Shown piece by piece: positions 41,866 through 52,267 of a stretch of 64,000 nucleotides of DNA. The DNA comes from Euborellia annulipes. Lineage: Eukaryota; Arthropoda; Insecta; Dermaptera; Anisolabididae. The notes beneath the pieces are model-generated. The model saw only the letters and a list, made by a program, of their open reading frames with translations, did no database searches and was not told the origin of the DNA. Within the stretch, counting starts at the first letter, position 1, and each line of letters opens with the position of its first letter. The translations under genes and the position numbers were made by a program. The stretch covers positions 62,001-126,000 of the forward strand of contig JAKCPI010001988.1 of NCBI GenBank assembly GCA_023213315.1. The letters are read 5' to 3'.

Positions 41866-41953
41866 TTTTTATAATTTTCTTTTCTGTTTTAGGTAAGTTC
41901 GCCATCATATTACTCTTCCGAAGGTCATCTATTCACTTCTCTCTATTGTAAGT
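41866..41953 (+). promoter_or_regulatory. Candidate recursive splice site with 55-nt RS-exon
   Basis: A pyrimidine-rich tract (TTTTCTTTTCTGTTTTAG, 41875-41892) is joined directly to GTAAGT (41893-41898), giving YnAG|GTAAGT, the ratchet-point consensus of long animal introns. A second strong donor, GTAAGT at 41948-41953, would define an RS-exon of 55 nt (41893-41947), as expected for regulated recursive splicing. If real, this part of the window is intronic on the plus strand. Chance occurrence remains possible. Confidence 0.4.
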
Positions 41954-42225
41954 TTTATACAATTTTAATTAATATTTTGCAGACTTTTTTGAGACTGGAT
42001 TTTAAGCAAAATGCTTATTGCTGAATTTTATAAGCAACCATTAGATATTTAATTTCTACACGTATTACGAAAAACTAAGAGTATTGAGATTGCATTTTTT
42101 ATGCTTTTTTTGAGTTTTTATGTTTTTTCCCCCTTCTTGCTTATTTCAACGAATATTTATAAAATTTTTCAAAATAATTCAAAACATTATTCAGCAAAAA
42201 CTTTCATGTAGAGCAAATTCTTCAG
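41954..42225. other. AT-rich spacer
   Basis: T-rich sequence with no recognised feature. Confidence 0.45.
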
Positions 42226-42289
42226 CAACTGCGTTAATCGCGCCTTCCCTACACTGGCTCGGGCCCCCTGGATCCCCTACTCTGGCTCG

Positions 42290-42515
42290 GGCTCCCCTAT
42301 ACCCCTCTACTCTGGCTTGGTCGCCTGCGGCGGACCCTCGCAGGGGGGGGTAATCTGCTGGGACTGGCCGCACACTTTCGGTAATTTAAAGTTGCTTTCT
42401 GTTCTTGTTTACCAGAATATAGATATATACAAATAACATTTTAAAGTATTAATTTTAAAAATTTTATTTTAAAATTAATTACCTCCTTTACCCCCCTTTG
42501 TACCCGCCATTGAGT
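42290..42515 (+). mobile_element. G-rich MITE, degraded
   Basis: GGCGGACCCTCGCAGGGGGG, TAATCTGCTGGGACTGGCCG, ACTTTCGGTAATTTAAAG, and right end CTTTGTACCCGCCATTG match 40800-41046. The upstream CTGGCTCGGGCTCCCCTA-type repeats (42250-42320; CTCTGGCTTGG, ACTGGCTCGGG) are a short degenerate tandem array. Confidence 0.65.
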
Positions 42516-43365
42516 AGAAGTTGCTTATGAGATGCTTTTTTTCAAAATTTTATGCTTATTGGACAACTTTTTATTCAAGATTTTTATGCTTTTTTAAGCA
42601 CCTTTTTTCATATTTTTATTCTTTTTTGTCCGGTCTTTAATTATCACATACAGACAAAAAATTTCTCACACTTCCTATCATTAATAATTAAATAATTTTT
42701 CTAAAAAAAAAACCCATGTTTGTAAAAAAGAGAAAATTAACCCAAAGCGACCGAAACGTTAAATTTTATTTACTAACATATAAAAAAATAATTAAATCAA
42801 AAGATGATTTGATGTCACTTTTCCTAAAGCATTGAAATAATTTTATGTTTATTTAATGAATAATTTAGACAAACTGTTAGATTGACAGATCAAATGCGTT
42901 GGTATTAAATTGTATAGAGAATAATTTGTATAAGTTAATTTTGTGCTCTCTAGTGTAAACAAGTTTGTAGTTGATATGTTTTGCTCTGAGGAGAAACAAA
43001 TAGAATGAAAGGAAATATCAATCGTTCTTGCCTTTCCCAAGTTGATTAATGGAGGGGGTGGGTGTGAGTTTAGTGCAAGTGAGTTTGGACTCCACTTTTT
43101 TTTTGCCATTCAATGAGAAATGTAGTGTGTGTAAATAAACTCAAATGTATGTTTAACGCCATGAAAATTACTTTTTGAAAAATTAGTTTTATTCACGGAA
43201 ATATACTAAAGTTGCTGAATTGCGCTACTAGAATATTAATATTATTATAGTATAGTATTAGGGAACATAAATGAAAGAACTACATACACGTAAAATCATA
43301 CAATAAATAAATACATACAGTATAAATATGAATAATAGAGAAGAAAATCAAATATATAAGTAATG
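42516..43365. other. AT-rich spacer
   Basis: No recognised gene or repeat; a minus-strand frame at 42849-43109 has no family features. Confidence 0.45.
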
Positions 43366-43367
43366 AA

Positions 43368-43657
43368 CAGTTGGGGGGAAGGGGGATGGCGCTCGCCCGC
43401 CCCCCCCCCCCGGCCCAGGCCCATCAAGCTTTTCGCGCCCCTCCCGCATCCGGCTTTCCGGCTTTTTTCCAAAATCTCCGACTTTTTTTTTGAAATTTCA
43501 TAATAAATTCATTTTATATCACAAATCCGGAGAAAAAAAGAGTAAAATTACAAAAAAAAAAAGATTGAACGATATTCGAATACTATAAAAAAAAAGTCGA
43601 ACAATAAACAGCGCCCCAGTTGAGCTTCGCCCCCTCCGCCCTCAAGTTACGCCGCTG
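43368..43657. mobile_element. hAT-like MITE with 7/8 target duplication
   Basis: Right end is the complement of CAGCGGCGTAACTTGAGG; the left end CAGTTGGGGGGAAGG is decayed. GTAATGAA (43360-43367) and GTAATAAA (43658-43665) form the duplication. Interior (CCCATCAAGC, CGGCTTTTTTCC, ATCACAAATCCGGAG, CAGTTGAGC) is the same as the outer element at 46865-48478. Confidence 0.8.
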
Positions 43658-43713
43658 GTAATAAATAAATTAATAATAATAAATTCTACAATAAATTATG
43701 AGCGAAAGAGAAC

Positions 43714-44109
43714 TAGGGTCCGACCGAAACAAGATTTTCAGCCGAAACCGAAACCGAATATTCGGCCTCAATCTTAGTTTCGGCCGAAACCGTAACTGAA
43801 ACCGAAACTTGTATTTCCTATAAAAAATTATTATTATTTTACCTTTTTTTTTTTTTTGAAATTTTTTCCCTCCTGCGGAAAATTTTTTCCCCTCCCTGAA
43901 AATCATTTTGCCTTTTTTTTAGGGAGACTAAATTTCGCTTTTGCAAATCATTTGACCTTTTTTTGCATGCGAGTCTCATCCCAACTTTTCAGACTCAGGT
44001 TTTGGCCGGCCGAAAGTTTCGGCTACTTTTCGGCCGAAACTGAAACTATGGCCGAAACCAAGATTTTTGGTCGAAACTGACCGAAACCGATATATTCGGT
44101 CGGTTCCTA
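43714..44109. mobile_element. hAT-like element with CCGAAAC subterminal repeats
   Basis: TAGGGTCCGACCGAAA at the left; complement of TAGGAACCGACCGAA at the right. AAGAGAAC and AAGAGACA flank (6/8). Many direct and inverted GCCGAAACCGAAAC-type repeats lie at both ends, a plan shared with 18703-19689 (CCGGTTTT) and 27808-28123 (GGTAAAA). Confidence 0.75.
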
Positions 44110-44489
44110 AAGAGACAGACACCCAAATCCGAACATAAAAGTTGCGCGTGAAAAATATAATTTTTAAAGTAAAATTAACGAGTGTCTGTCTCTATAAGTC
44201 GACGTAAACGGTCCAAATAAAATGATTATATAAAATAACCCTTGGAAAGAAAGTTATAAATTTTAAAAATATTTTAATTGAATATATTGATAATTAATTA
44301 ATAATACTTATTCAATTAAATTATTTCCAATATCAAAATCTATATCTCGATATTATAGGATTAATTTACTGATTAGTGAGGCTTTGAAGGGAATTTAATT
44401 CAATTACTGGATTTGATTTGTCAGAATATATAGAGGTTTCTTTTTTTATTAATAATCGAGGAGCCTTTGGTGAACAGTTTGAAAATGAT

Positions 44490-44580
44490 CTGTCACGCAA
44501 GGTAACAGGACAAAGGCCGGATGACGTCATCGTTGCACCAAGAGAGAGACAGAGAGAGAGAGAAAAGAGTGAGAGGGACC
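44490..44580. promoter_or_regulatory. CRE-like palindrome beside a GA tract
   Basis: GGATGACGTCATCG (44519-44532) contains the full cAMP-response palindrome TGACGTCA. A (GA)n tract follows at 44540-44567. Single-copy here. Motif evidence only. Confidence 0.25.
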
Positions 44581-44914
44581 GTTGAGGTGAAGTAGAAAGT
44601 CGCCAACTCTACACTTCTCTTCCTCTCTCTAGATTGAGAGTGACAAAAAAAAAAGAAACAGAGAATCAAATTTAAACAAAAAAACATTCTTAATTTCAAA
44701 TCTCTTAAAAAAAAAAAACAATAATAATTTGAAAGTAAATTATGTACAAAAAAATAACACAAAAACAAATTCTATTCCACGTTTTTTTCTTTCCTATACA
44801 AATAATAATAGGAAATAATAATAATAATCTTTTTTTAATTGACGTTTTAAACTGAAGTCAGTGTATTCATACTGGGTATGATAAAGATAATTTATTATTT
44901 ATTAAAAAAATCTT

Positions 44915-45058
44915 CACATGCTTGGACTCCCGGGTTCGCTTCCCTACCCAAGCGAGGATTTTTTCAATTGAATCGGTTATCAATCGTTTGAAATAAATAG
45001 GGATGGAGGGTAAATGGCCTGAGGTACCGAAAAAGACTTGAAGCAAATTTTAAAATAT
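44915..45058 (+). mobile_element. S2 SINE, head truncated
   Basis: CCCGGGTTCGCTTCCCTACC (box B), CAATTGAATCGGTTATCAATC, AATAAATAGGGATGGAGGG, TAAATGGCCTGAGGTACCGA, AAAAGACTTGAAGC and an A-rich end. Confidence 0.75.
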
Positions 45059-45082
45059 GGACTAACCCAAGAATTCATTCAT

Positions 45083-45710
45083 TTTTACTTTCTCTTACCT
45101 ATGTATATATGTAATATATATAGAGAGAGAAATTATTGGTTTCATGTCAAAAATTCGCTGTCGAGATTTTGATTGATATACACGTTTTGAGGTCCCCTGA
45201 ATCCAAAAAAGTGGTTTTCGCGACATGGTCTGTCTGTCTGTGTGTGGGTGTGTGTTCAATTTTAAGGATGAAGCAATTGAGCTACGAGGTTGAAATTTTA
45301 TATTTAAGTTTTGTATCCTCCGGGACCGTGAAAATAAGCTTTTAATCAAAATCGGCCAAAGAGTGCTAACTAGTACTTTACTGATATACTTTTTCAGTTT
45401 TTTTCGTTTTTCTCAAAATTTGCTCCAACGATTTTTTTAAAATTCAAAAATCAATTATTTTTTAGATGCTCTTTAAAATGTATATTCTCATTTTGTCATT
45501 GAAATCATGTGAAGCACACTTTACTCTTGTACTTCATAGGAAAGATAGGAGAAATGGTTGCCATGGCAACAAATTATAAATATTTTCCCATGTTTATACA
45601 TTTTACATTTTGAAATTGGAATATACCTTACTGTCGGAAACTAAATGTATCTCGAATACCGAAGGTAAGGGAATGTTGTGTGCTGTGGGACCAGTCACAC
45701 CAGTTTTTTT
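45083..45710 (-). mobile_element. Family A element, minus strand
   Basis: On the minus strand: decayed 5' hairpin (one arm only, ACTGGTGTGACTGGTCCCAC and GCACACAACATTCCC), body, CA tract, CAGACCATGTCGCGAAAACC, GGGGACCTCAAAACGTGTAT and the 3' end GGTAAGAGAAAGTAAAAA. The opposite hairpin arm is deleted. Confidence 0.75.
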
Positions 45711-46864
45711 TTAAAGTACCTTAGTTAATAATTATTAATTATAAGTTTCTAAGATTTTTTTGTTAATCATTTCAACTTGTTTAGACACATTTTCTCTATT
45801 TCTACTAGATTAAAGTATTTTAGTAAGACATTCTTTATTAATCTTTTTATAATTCATTCATTTTTTTACGTTCGAGATATTTATTGAATAGTGTTTATGA
45901 GTTTATGACTAGTGGATTGAAACTCCATCAAATGGCAGGTGGTAGGCTAGGGGAGAGCTATCAACGGGAGGTAATTTTGGCTTAAAGAGTGGAAAAAATT
46001 GGCTAGTAACCGAAGGGTGCGAAGCCAGATGGCAACGAACGCTCGCCCTCTTTCCAATATACGTAATTGAAACATAAATAACAAAATAAATAAAATTTAT
46101 AATTTAAATATGAAAAGAAAAATATTTTATTAATAAAATACTGTTTTCATTTAATCTAGATAGTCTCTCTCATATTCAAAATTATTTTTATATAGCCTAC
46201 GGTGATTTTTTTATTAAATATTTTTAAATGTTATATTTTTATAAAAAAGGGGGTATAATTCATTTAATTTCATTATACATACTTGGAGTTCTAAAACAGA
46301 AAAGCCTACTATAATACTTAACTTATTTAATAATAAAACTGAAAATTTTCTAAAATTAAAACAAGATGTTACAACCTCAGATCGAAACGTAAGGCATGTT
46401 AGTAAAAAGATTATGTTTTAAAATTAAACAAATTATGCAACATCTTGTATTAAGTTTACTTCATTTTATATTAAATTTCATCTATAAATAGATTGTTTGA
46501 CAGGCACAAGAAAGCTTCCTGAACAGACTAAAATGTTGGATATCGGTAAAAAAAAATATTGCAATCGATTTTGCAATTAACTACAAATGAAAGGGCATCC
46601 ATGGAAATGTCTCACTTTAAAGCTCTCTGAATCCTTGAAAGTCTAATTGGCTCATCCTGCTCGGGGCCTGTCAATTTCAACGACAAGGAATTTCCAGAAA
46701 ATTAGCAACAGAACGACATCAAAATAAAAATATAGTAATTTGAGTAAAACATTTCTATGTGGGTTTTGCTAGGTAGCAAAATTTCCAATTTATTAATGGA
46801 TAAATTGAGAGCAATAAGAGGCTCTAAAAAAGATTTGCTCAAAAGTTAGAATAAAAATAAATAT
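45711..46864. other. AT-rich spacer
   Basis: No recognised feature; GC-richer patch at 45930-46050 without a repeat match. Confidence 0.45.
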
Positions 46865-47282
46865 CAGTAGCGTAACTAGGTGGGGGTGAAAGGGGGAGCT
46901 CGCTCCCCCACCCCGCCCCAGGCGCATCAAGCCTTTGGCGCCCCTTGATACCGACAACTGCGTCCTAGGGCATCTAAGATATAGCCCCATGGACAGAGAT
47001 TGATAATTGATAGTTTTCTTTTAAATTTATATTACAACTTGAATTCTACTATTTAAAATGAATTTATTATAAAAAATACTATATTTACGGCCACTAGCGG
47101 TCCCGAGGGGGGGCCCAGAGGGGCCCGGGCCCCCCCCCCCCATTGGACAACAAAAATTCAAAAGTTTTATTTAATATTTTAAAACTAAACAAAAAAAATT
47201 ATAAATTTTTCACGTCTCACGTCTTGTCAGGATAGCTAAAAACGCAAATTTCAATGCCTAATTTTCAAAAAAATTTTCCATA

Positions 47283-47345
47283 CCCCCTAGGGTGTTAGCC
47301 TTGTATTCCAAGGGTCGCGGGTTCGGATCCCAGACAGTTTTTAAT
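47283..47345 (+). repeat. S1 SINE head fragment
   Basis: GGGTGTTAGCCTTG, CCAAGGGTCGCGGGTTCGG and ATCCCAGACAG match S1 from after box A to the AGGCAGTCC block. Confidence 0.6.
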
Positions 47346-47614
47346 GAATATTATGATATTATTTGACTTTAATTTGACTATAAAAAAATTAGGATGTCGC
47401 CTAAATGGCGACATACGACTGCAAAGGTAAAATATATAATGTCGCCTTTATGGCGACATACGAGTGCAAAATTGTTAATTTTTAAAGGTCGCTCAAAATT
47501 TATTTTTATTTGATTCATATTAAATATTTAATAAATTTTTTCTTTTAATTAGTAAGATAATCGACAAAAATACACGAGATGAACAAAAAAACAGTTATTG
47601 GGATTAGATAGATA

Positions 47615-47702
47615 TAGACAGCCAGCAAGAGATAAAAAAACTATTTAATTATCGCCGACGTTTCGGAATCACAACGAAGAATAAAAGACTGAAAATATAA
47701 TT
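47615..47702 (-). repeat. Half unit of the hammerhead-like inverted-repeat family
   Basis: AGACAGCCAGCAAGAGATAA, CTATTTAATTATCGCCGACG and TTTCGGAATCACAACGAAG correspond to the 3179 arm (GCAGCCAGTAAAGAACAA.. TATCGTCGACGTTTCGG). Minus strand reads GATTCC-GAAACGTCGGCG. The CUGANGA box is lost. Confidence 0.55.
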
Positions 47703-48164
47703 TTTTAATAACTTGCTAATTTGTAAATTAAGGTACGATTGATTATATTTTCTCAAATATCTTACTAATTAAAAGAAAATAGGAATTTATTAAATCTTTA
47801 ATATGAATATTTAAAGGTCGCTTGAAAACATTGAAAGAAATGCAGACAAACTAAAAAAAATTTGAGGGACCTTTAAAAATTAATATTTTAAGTTGAAAAT
47901 TTGAGAAACTTATTTTTTTCGACTATAAAATTCGATCATAACGAGAAAAAAATTAAAAAAAAAAAAAAAAAATCGATTTTTGACGAATTTGGAAATTTTT
48001 TAAAATTTTGATCGACTCTTAAAATTTTTTTTTGAGCTCATCTTTGGAGAGGTCTCTTAAAACATGATATACAAAAATATTGTCTTACGAGATTGAAAAA
48101 AAATTAATCGGTTTTTTTGCGCCACCCTATTCTTCACCTTCCCTACATCATAAATTTTAGGCCA

Positions 48165-48270
48165 TTGGCTACCAATCCAGGTGAAATAAATATATAGAAT
48201 AGGTCTAAATAGCCTTCGCTGCCGAAAAAGAGCCTAAATAAATAACAAAAAAAAAAAAAAAAAAAAATTG
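48165..48270 (+). repeat. S2 SINE 3' fragment
   Basis: GCCATTGGCTACCAATCC, GGTCTAAATAGCCTTCGCTG, CCGAAAAAGAGCC and an A tail. Confidence 0.6.
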
Positions 48271-48608
48271 GGCCCCCCCCCTTGACAAAATCCTGGGACC
48301 GCCACTGTTTACGGCTTTTTACCTAAATCCGGTTTTTTCCCCCGAAATCTCCGGCTTATTTTTAATTTCATAATATGATAAATTCATTGCATATCACAAA
48401 TCCGGAGAAAAAGTACCAAAAAAAATGTCGAACGAAAAACGGCGCCCTAGTTGAGCCCCCGCCCTCAAAGGGCCGCTGATAACTACTCATGATAGTTATT
48501 AAAAATTCAAAGAAAATAATTTATTATGTTCTGCACTCGAGATCTTTAGCAATTAGTTCAAAAAACCATTAGGAGAGTACACTAGTGGTCCCGGTGGGTG
48601 TCGACACA

Positions 48609-48703
48609 AAAAAATCTGGTGTGACAAGCACAGAACACAACTTTCGATTACCGAAGGTAAGAGAAAGTTGTGTGCTGTGCGACCAGTCACACCAGATTTT
48701 TTT
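48609..48703 (-). repeat. Solo family A 5' hairpin
   Basis: AAAAAATCTGGTGTGACAAG, ACACAACTTTCGATTACC and GGTAAGAGAAAGTTGTG, CACACCAGATTTTTTT. A ~40-bp stem without body; GTCGACAC precedes it, as in complete copies (GTGTCGA). Confidence 0.75.
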
Positions 48704-48980
48704 AACGAGTGTTTAAGACAACGTGGGCATCTGTTCGAAAAATTATTATTTTTCATCCAAACTGTTCTATGCTAGGAAGGATGTCCTAGTATGAGCACCG
48801 GCGTGTAGCCTACTCTTTTCGAAGAATGCAGGGAAACTTCTACCTCCCTTCCATAAGCCTGAATGTTACTCCATCTCCTCGTAAAGTGGGCTCAAGGCTA
48901 TTGTGGAGGGATCCAGTATTCCAATCTAGGGCGTTCTTGAGGATTTGTTTACATTAAATAAATATGCGAACATGGATCTC
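48704..48980. other. GC-richer single-copy segment
   Basis: No repeat match in the window (for example CTTCTACCTCCCTTCCATAA, GCTCAAGGCTATTGTGG). Not identified as coding. Confidence 0.35.
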
Positions 48981-48984
48981 GCCC

Positions 48985-49143
48985 TTGACTAATGGCTCAG
49001 AGGTAGAGCATTAGCTTCTTGTGCCAAAGGTCGAGGGTTCGCCTCCCGTCCCATTGAATTGGATATCAATCAATTGAAATAAATAGAGACGGGATCTAAA
49101 TGGCCTCTGATGCGGAAAAAGGCCTTAAAACGATAAAAAAAAA
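48985..49143 (+). mobile_element. S2 SINE, most complete copy
   Basis: tRNA-like head: TGGCTCAGAGGTAGAGCAT (box A) and GAGGGTTCGCCTCCC (box B); then ATTGGATATCAATCAATTG, AATAAATAGAGACGGGATC, TAAATGGCCTCTGATGCGGA, AAAAGGCCTT and an A-rich tail. The TAAATGGCC..GCCGAAAA tail resembles the S1 tail (TAAATGGCC..TTGCCGAAAAGAC), so S1 and S2 may share a 3' module. Confidence 0.75.
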
Positions 49144-49211
49144 ACAACACTGATCTCCTGTGCAGAAGCCGACATCCTAATCCACTGCTCCAGCTCTCCT
49201 CATAGTTTATC

Positions 49212-49262
49212 CATTTTTTTACTTTCTCCTACCATATAGGCTATATGAAATATTTTATCTTG
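49212..49262 (-). repeat. Solo 3' terminus of family A
   Basis: TTTACTTTCTCCTACCATAT and a short palindrome, then unrelated sequence. Confidence 0.5.
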
Positions 49263-50635
49263 TGGCGCATATTTTAATTTATATGTAGGGATACTTTAAG
49301 ATATTTTAATATTTCATTAGGCTCAATCAATGCTCTCAATTCAACTCCACATGTAGTGTGTTCATCCATTATATTGATATTTTATTATTATTAAAGTTTA
49401 AATACATAATTCATAACTCATTTAATTTAAATCAATTTTATCCAAACTATTAGATCCTGAATTTTTGATCTAAGGGATAGACATAGCTGATTTGCGAGAC
49501 AGGGACATAGATCATATTTTGAGACAATATTTTTTAATTAAAAGCAAATATCTAATAAAATAATCAATAAGTAAATTGAGAGGATGCTGACTTTCCAACT
49601 GCTTTATATCAAAGATTATCCTGGGGATTCCCACCACCGCAAAGTCCAGAGGCCAATCGAACTCTGTTGCCTCTCTTGAGAGAAAGGACTCTCTCTTAAA
49701 TAATTCCTTCTGCGTTCGACTTAAGTTTAGACTCAAGTTTTCGTTTCCCAAAGTCCCTCCTATCCAATATATTCTATGACCAAAAATATATTCGATGCGG
49801 AACTTGAAATAAACTCTAACTCATATAAATTTATGTTATTCATTTATTAAAATCCTCGTTAAATGTCCCTTGGTTCTTTTATTTTTATTTCAATTTAATT
49901 TAGTGGTTTTTAAACATTTTTTATTACACACACCTAACAAATAAATATGAATAAATAAAGTTGATTGTTCAAATTACTAATTATGCACTTTTTGTTTAAT
50001 TTTAATAATCATTCTATCATCATAATCAAATAAAATATATAATACACCTTAAGTGGAATTTAAATTAATCATGTTTTTTTTATATAGAATTTCTTTAGTT
50101 AAATTATTCTTTACCAGTTTAATTAAAAGACAAGAAAGATCTCTGGATTAAGATAAGAAAAATTTTAATTTAAGAAATTCCACATTATAAATCATGCTGA
50201 AATTCTACTTAAGGTTTTTCTATGGAATGATTCTAAATACGAGTCCCAGATTGAATCGCAAAAATTAACAAAGATAGCCCTGGGGACAGAAGTGGCAAGA
50301 CACCCCAATAAAATTTCAAGAAAGTCACCCCTATGGGGTTCTGGCAGATTATATAAAATGAAGGGGAGGAAGGATTGAAAAACTTTTTATCTTGTGAAAT
50401 ATCTTCTATACTTTTGCCAAAAATTATTATTTTTTATTAAAGTTATTTTTAATCACAGGAGATTTTCAATAGAGTCGGCCACCATGAACTCCATTTTAAA
50501 TCCATGACTACCATTTTAAACCTATTATTTAATTAATATTTTAAATTATAGCAGTAGGGTAACTGAGAAAGAGAAACCTTAAAATTTTTATTTATTTTAA
50601 ATATTACTACAAAACAATTTATAGCTGAAATGATG
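49263..50635. other. AT-rich spacer
   Basis: No recognised feature. A minus-strand frame at 49512-49751 has mixed composition but no known family and no splice context. Confidence 0.4.
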
Positions 50636-50637
50636 TA

Positions 50638-50858
50638 TTAATAAGAGGATAGAAATGAGAGATACACCCAAGGTTATTTCTTTAAACGTTTAATTCACAC
50701 AGCTGACGTTTCGGTTCCGCGTTTGAACTATCCTCAGAGCTGGCGGTCGACTAGCTGAGAATGGTTCAAACACGGAACCGAAACGTCAGCTGTGTGAATG
50801 AATTAAACGTATAAAGAAATAACCTTGGCTGCATCTCTCATTTCTACTCTCTTATTAA
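50638..50858. repeat. Inverted-repeat element with two hammerhead-like cores
   Basis: Arms of ~100 bp (50638-50740 and 50756-50857) are near-perfect complements (AATAAGAGGATAGAAATGAG at the left). The minus-strand core in the left arm has CTGAGGA (50731-50737), stem GTTC..GAAC, GAAA (50709-50712), CGTCAGCTG. The plus-strand core in the right arm has CTGAGAA (50755-50761), GGTTC..GAACC, GAAA (50780-50783), CGTCAGCTG. The flank CCTTGGCTGC matches the TGGCTGC end of 3179-3556. Confidence 0.75.
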
Positions 50859-50919
50859 ATATTACTAATTATTAAACCATGACACTCCATAAAAATACTG
50901 GTTAATGCCAAAGAGGAGA

Positions 50920-51025
50920 AGCAGCCAAGTGTATAACAGTAATTAATGACATTTTTAGTTTGGAGTTAGGCACTTTACTAATGTTTTGGTCATTTAGGCG
51001 AACGTCTTCAGGATTAAGGTGTTTT
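50920..51025 (-). repeat. Degraded hammerhead-like unit
   Basis: On the minus strand: CTGAAGA at 51005-51011, CGTTCGCC.., CAAAAC, and downstream CACTTGGCTGCTTC (complement of 50924-50937), the family end. Stem II is mostly lost. Confidence 0.35.
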
Positions 51026-51349
51026 CAATGAAATTCTCTTATTGTTAAATGGCATCCTTCCTGATTATGATCGTTTATATGCCATTTAATAAAAAGAGGA
51101 TTTCATTGACAACAGTTCAGCTTTAAAGATGGTTGCTTAGATCATCAAAACGACGATTTAGGTGTCATCAGATGATTTTGTTTATTGTTTCCTAATTTTT
51201 TATATATATTTTTACATCATTCTTTTAATCTTAGCAAAAAAATTAATGTAACTATTAAGGAACAAAATACAGTAAACTAGTCCGAGAATTGAATATGTAA
51301 TTTAATTTCCCATTAATTATATTTTTTAACCGTTTACTGAAATTAAAAA

Positions 51350-51566
51350 AGTTTTTTTTTTTAGTCTTTTCAGCATATTAGGCCTATAGACTTTCCACGA
51401 TGCTCAATCACTATTAATAAACATAACGATATATTCTGGTCTAGGCACATTTATTTAAACCATTTGTTATCTAAATGGTTAAAATAAATTTATCGAACTC
51501 CTTGTAATCCAAACCCACGATCCTTGGTATAATTAGCATGCTATCTACTACACCAAGGCCCGAGGC
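51350..51566 (-). mobile_element. S1 SINE, minus strand
   Basis: Minus strand: GCCTCGGGCCTTGGTGTAG, GATCGTGGGTTTGGATTAC, palindrome AACCATTTAG..AAATGGTT with paired changes, AGCATCGTGGAAAGTC and the A tail. Confidence 0.75.
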
Positions 51567-51594
51567 GATTCAAAAAGTTAGAGATAGCTGAGGT

Positions 51595-51690
51595 AAAGAA
51601 GGAAAAAAGAATAAAAGGCTGCTAAGGGTATTATTGATGACTTTTCAAGTAGATGTAAGAGATCATCTATCTTCAGGATTGAGGTATTGT
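51595..51690 (-). repeat. Hammerhead-like half unit
   Basis: Minus strand: CTGAAGA (51670-51676), stem TAGATG..CATCTA with perfect 6-bp pairing, CTT, GAAA (51643-51646), AGTC, and GCAGCCTTTTATTC near the end. The first residues and stem II are well kept, while the CGTC after GAAA has become AGTC. Confidence 0.45.
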
Positions 51691-51901
51691 CAATGAAATC
51701 CTGTATATTCAATGTTTACGCCTTGAAAGCAGGCAACCAAAATCTCACAAATTAAAATATCTTGAGTTTGGTTATTTAACTAACAATTGTAAGTCAGTGG
51801 GAGAATATTATAAATCAAAATATTCTCAATATGTAGCAATCATAAAATGAGCTTTTTGTTAAAATATTGTCAAAAATTTAACGCCCATCGAGACATAGGT
51901 C

Positions 51902-52183
51902 GCCCCCGAGTTTGGCGTAGTAGGTAGCGTGGCTAACTCCTATACCAAACGTCGCGGGTTCGGACCCAGGCAGTCCAATGATTTTATTTAAGCCATTTGG
52001 ATACCAGATGGCTTAAATAGAAATACCTGAACCCCCAATATATATATATTACTTACAACGGTTATCGTCTAAAGTCTTAAATGGTCTGAGTTGCCGAAAA
52101 GACTGTGTGAATGTGTGTGTGAGTGTGAGTGTGATTGAGAAAAAAGTGTGAATGTTTTTTAATAAAAAAAAAAAAGAGTCATA
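51902..52183 (+). mobile_element. S1 SINE, full length
   Basis: CCCCGAGTTTGGCGTAGTAGG, GTCGCGGGTTCGGACCC, AGCCATTTGGATACCAGATGG, CTGAACCCCCAATATATAT, ACGGTTATCGTCTAAAGTC, AGTTGCCGAAAAGACTGTG, TG-rich segment and A tail. Confidence 0.85.
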
Positions 52184-52267
52184 GGTCTATAACAGTCTCT
52201 CGATAAATTCACTTTAGCTGCTGCATTTACTGAAGTTCGAAAAGTTAAAAATAGTTGACAATGGCAA

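Larger units (their letters stand above)
47102..48307. mobile_element. Inner hAT-like element with exact 8-bp target duplication
   Basis: CACTAGCGGTCCCGAGG at the left; complement of CAGTGGCGGTCCCAGG at the right, both beside G/C runs. TTTACGGC flanks at 47094-47101 and 48308-48315. The 1,206-bp interior holds an S1 head (47283-47345), duplicated GTCGCC..AATGGCGACATACGA units (47395-47465), a hammerhead-like half unit (47615-47700) and an S2 tail (48165-48255). No transposase. Confidence 0.85.
46865..48478. mobile_element. Outer hAT-like MITE, split by a second element
   Basis: Left end CAGTAGCGTAACTAGG; right end complement of CAGCGGCCC. Flanks ATAAATAT and ATAACTAC agree at 6/8. Removing 47102-48307 leaves a ~400-bp element homologous to 43368-43657 (CGGCTTTTTACC, ATCACAAATCCGGAG, CCTAGTTGAGCC). 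Confidence 0.75.

Noticed and set aside
42120..42353. Plus-strand 77-codon frame
   Set aside because: Crosses short CTGGCTCGGG-type tandem repeats and the start of a MITE; no independent coding support.
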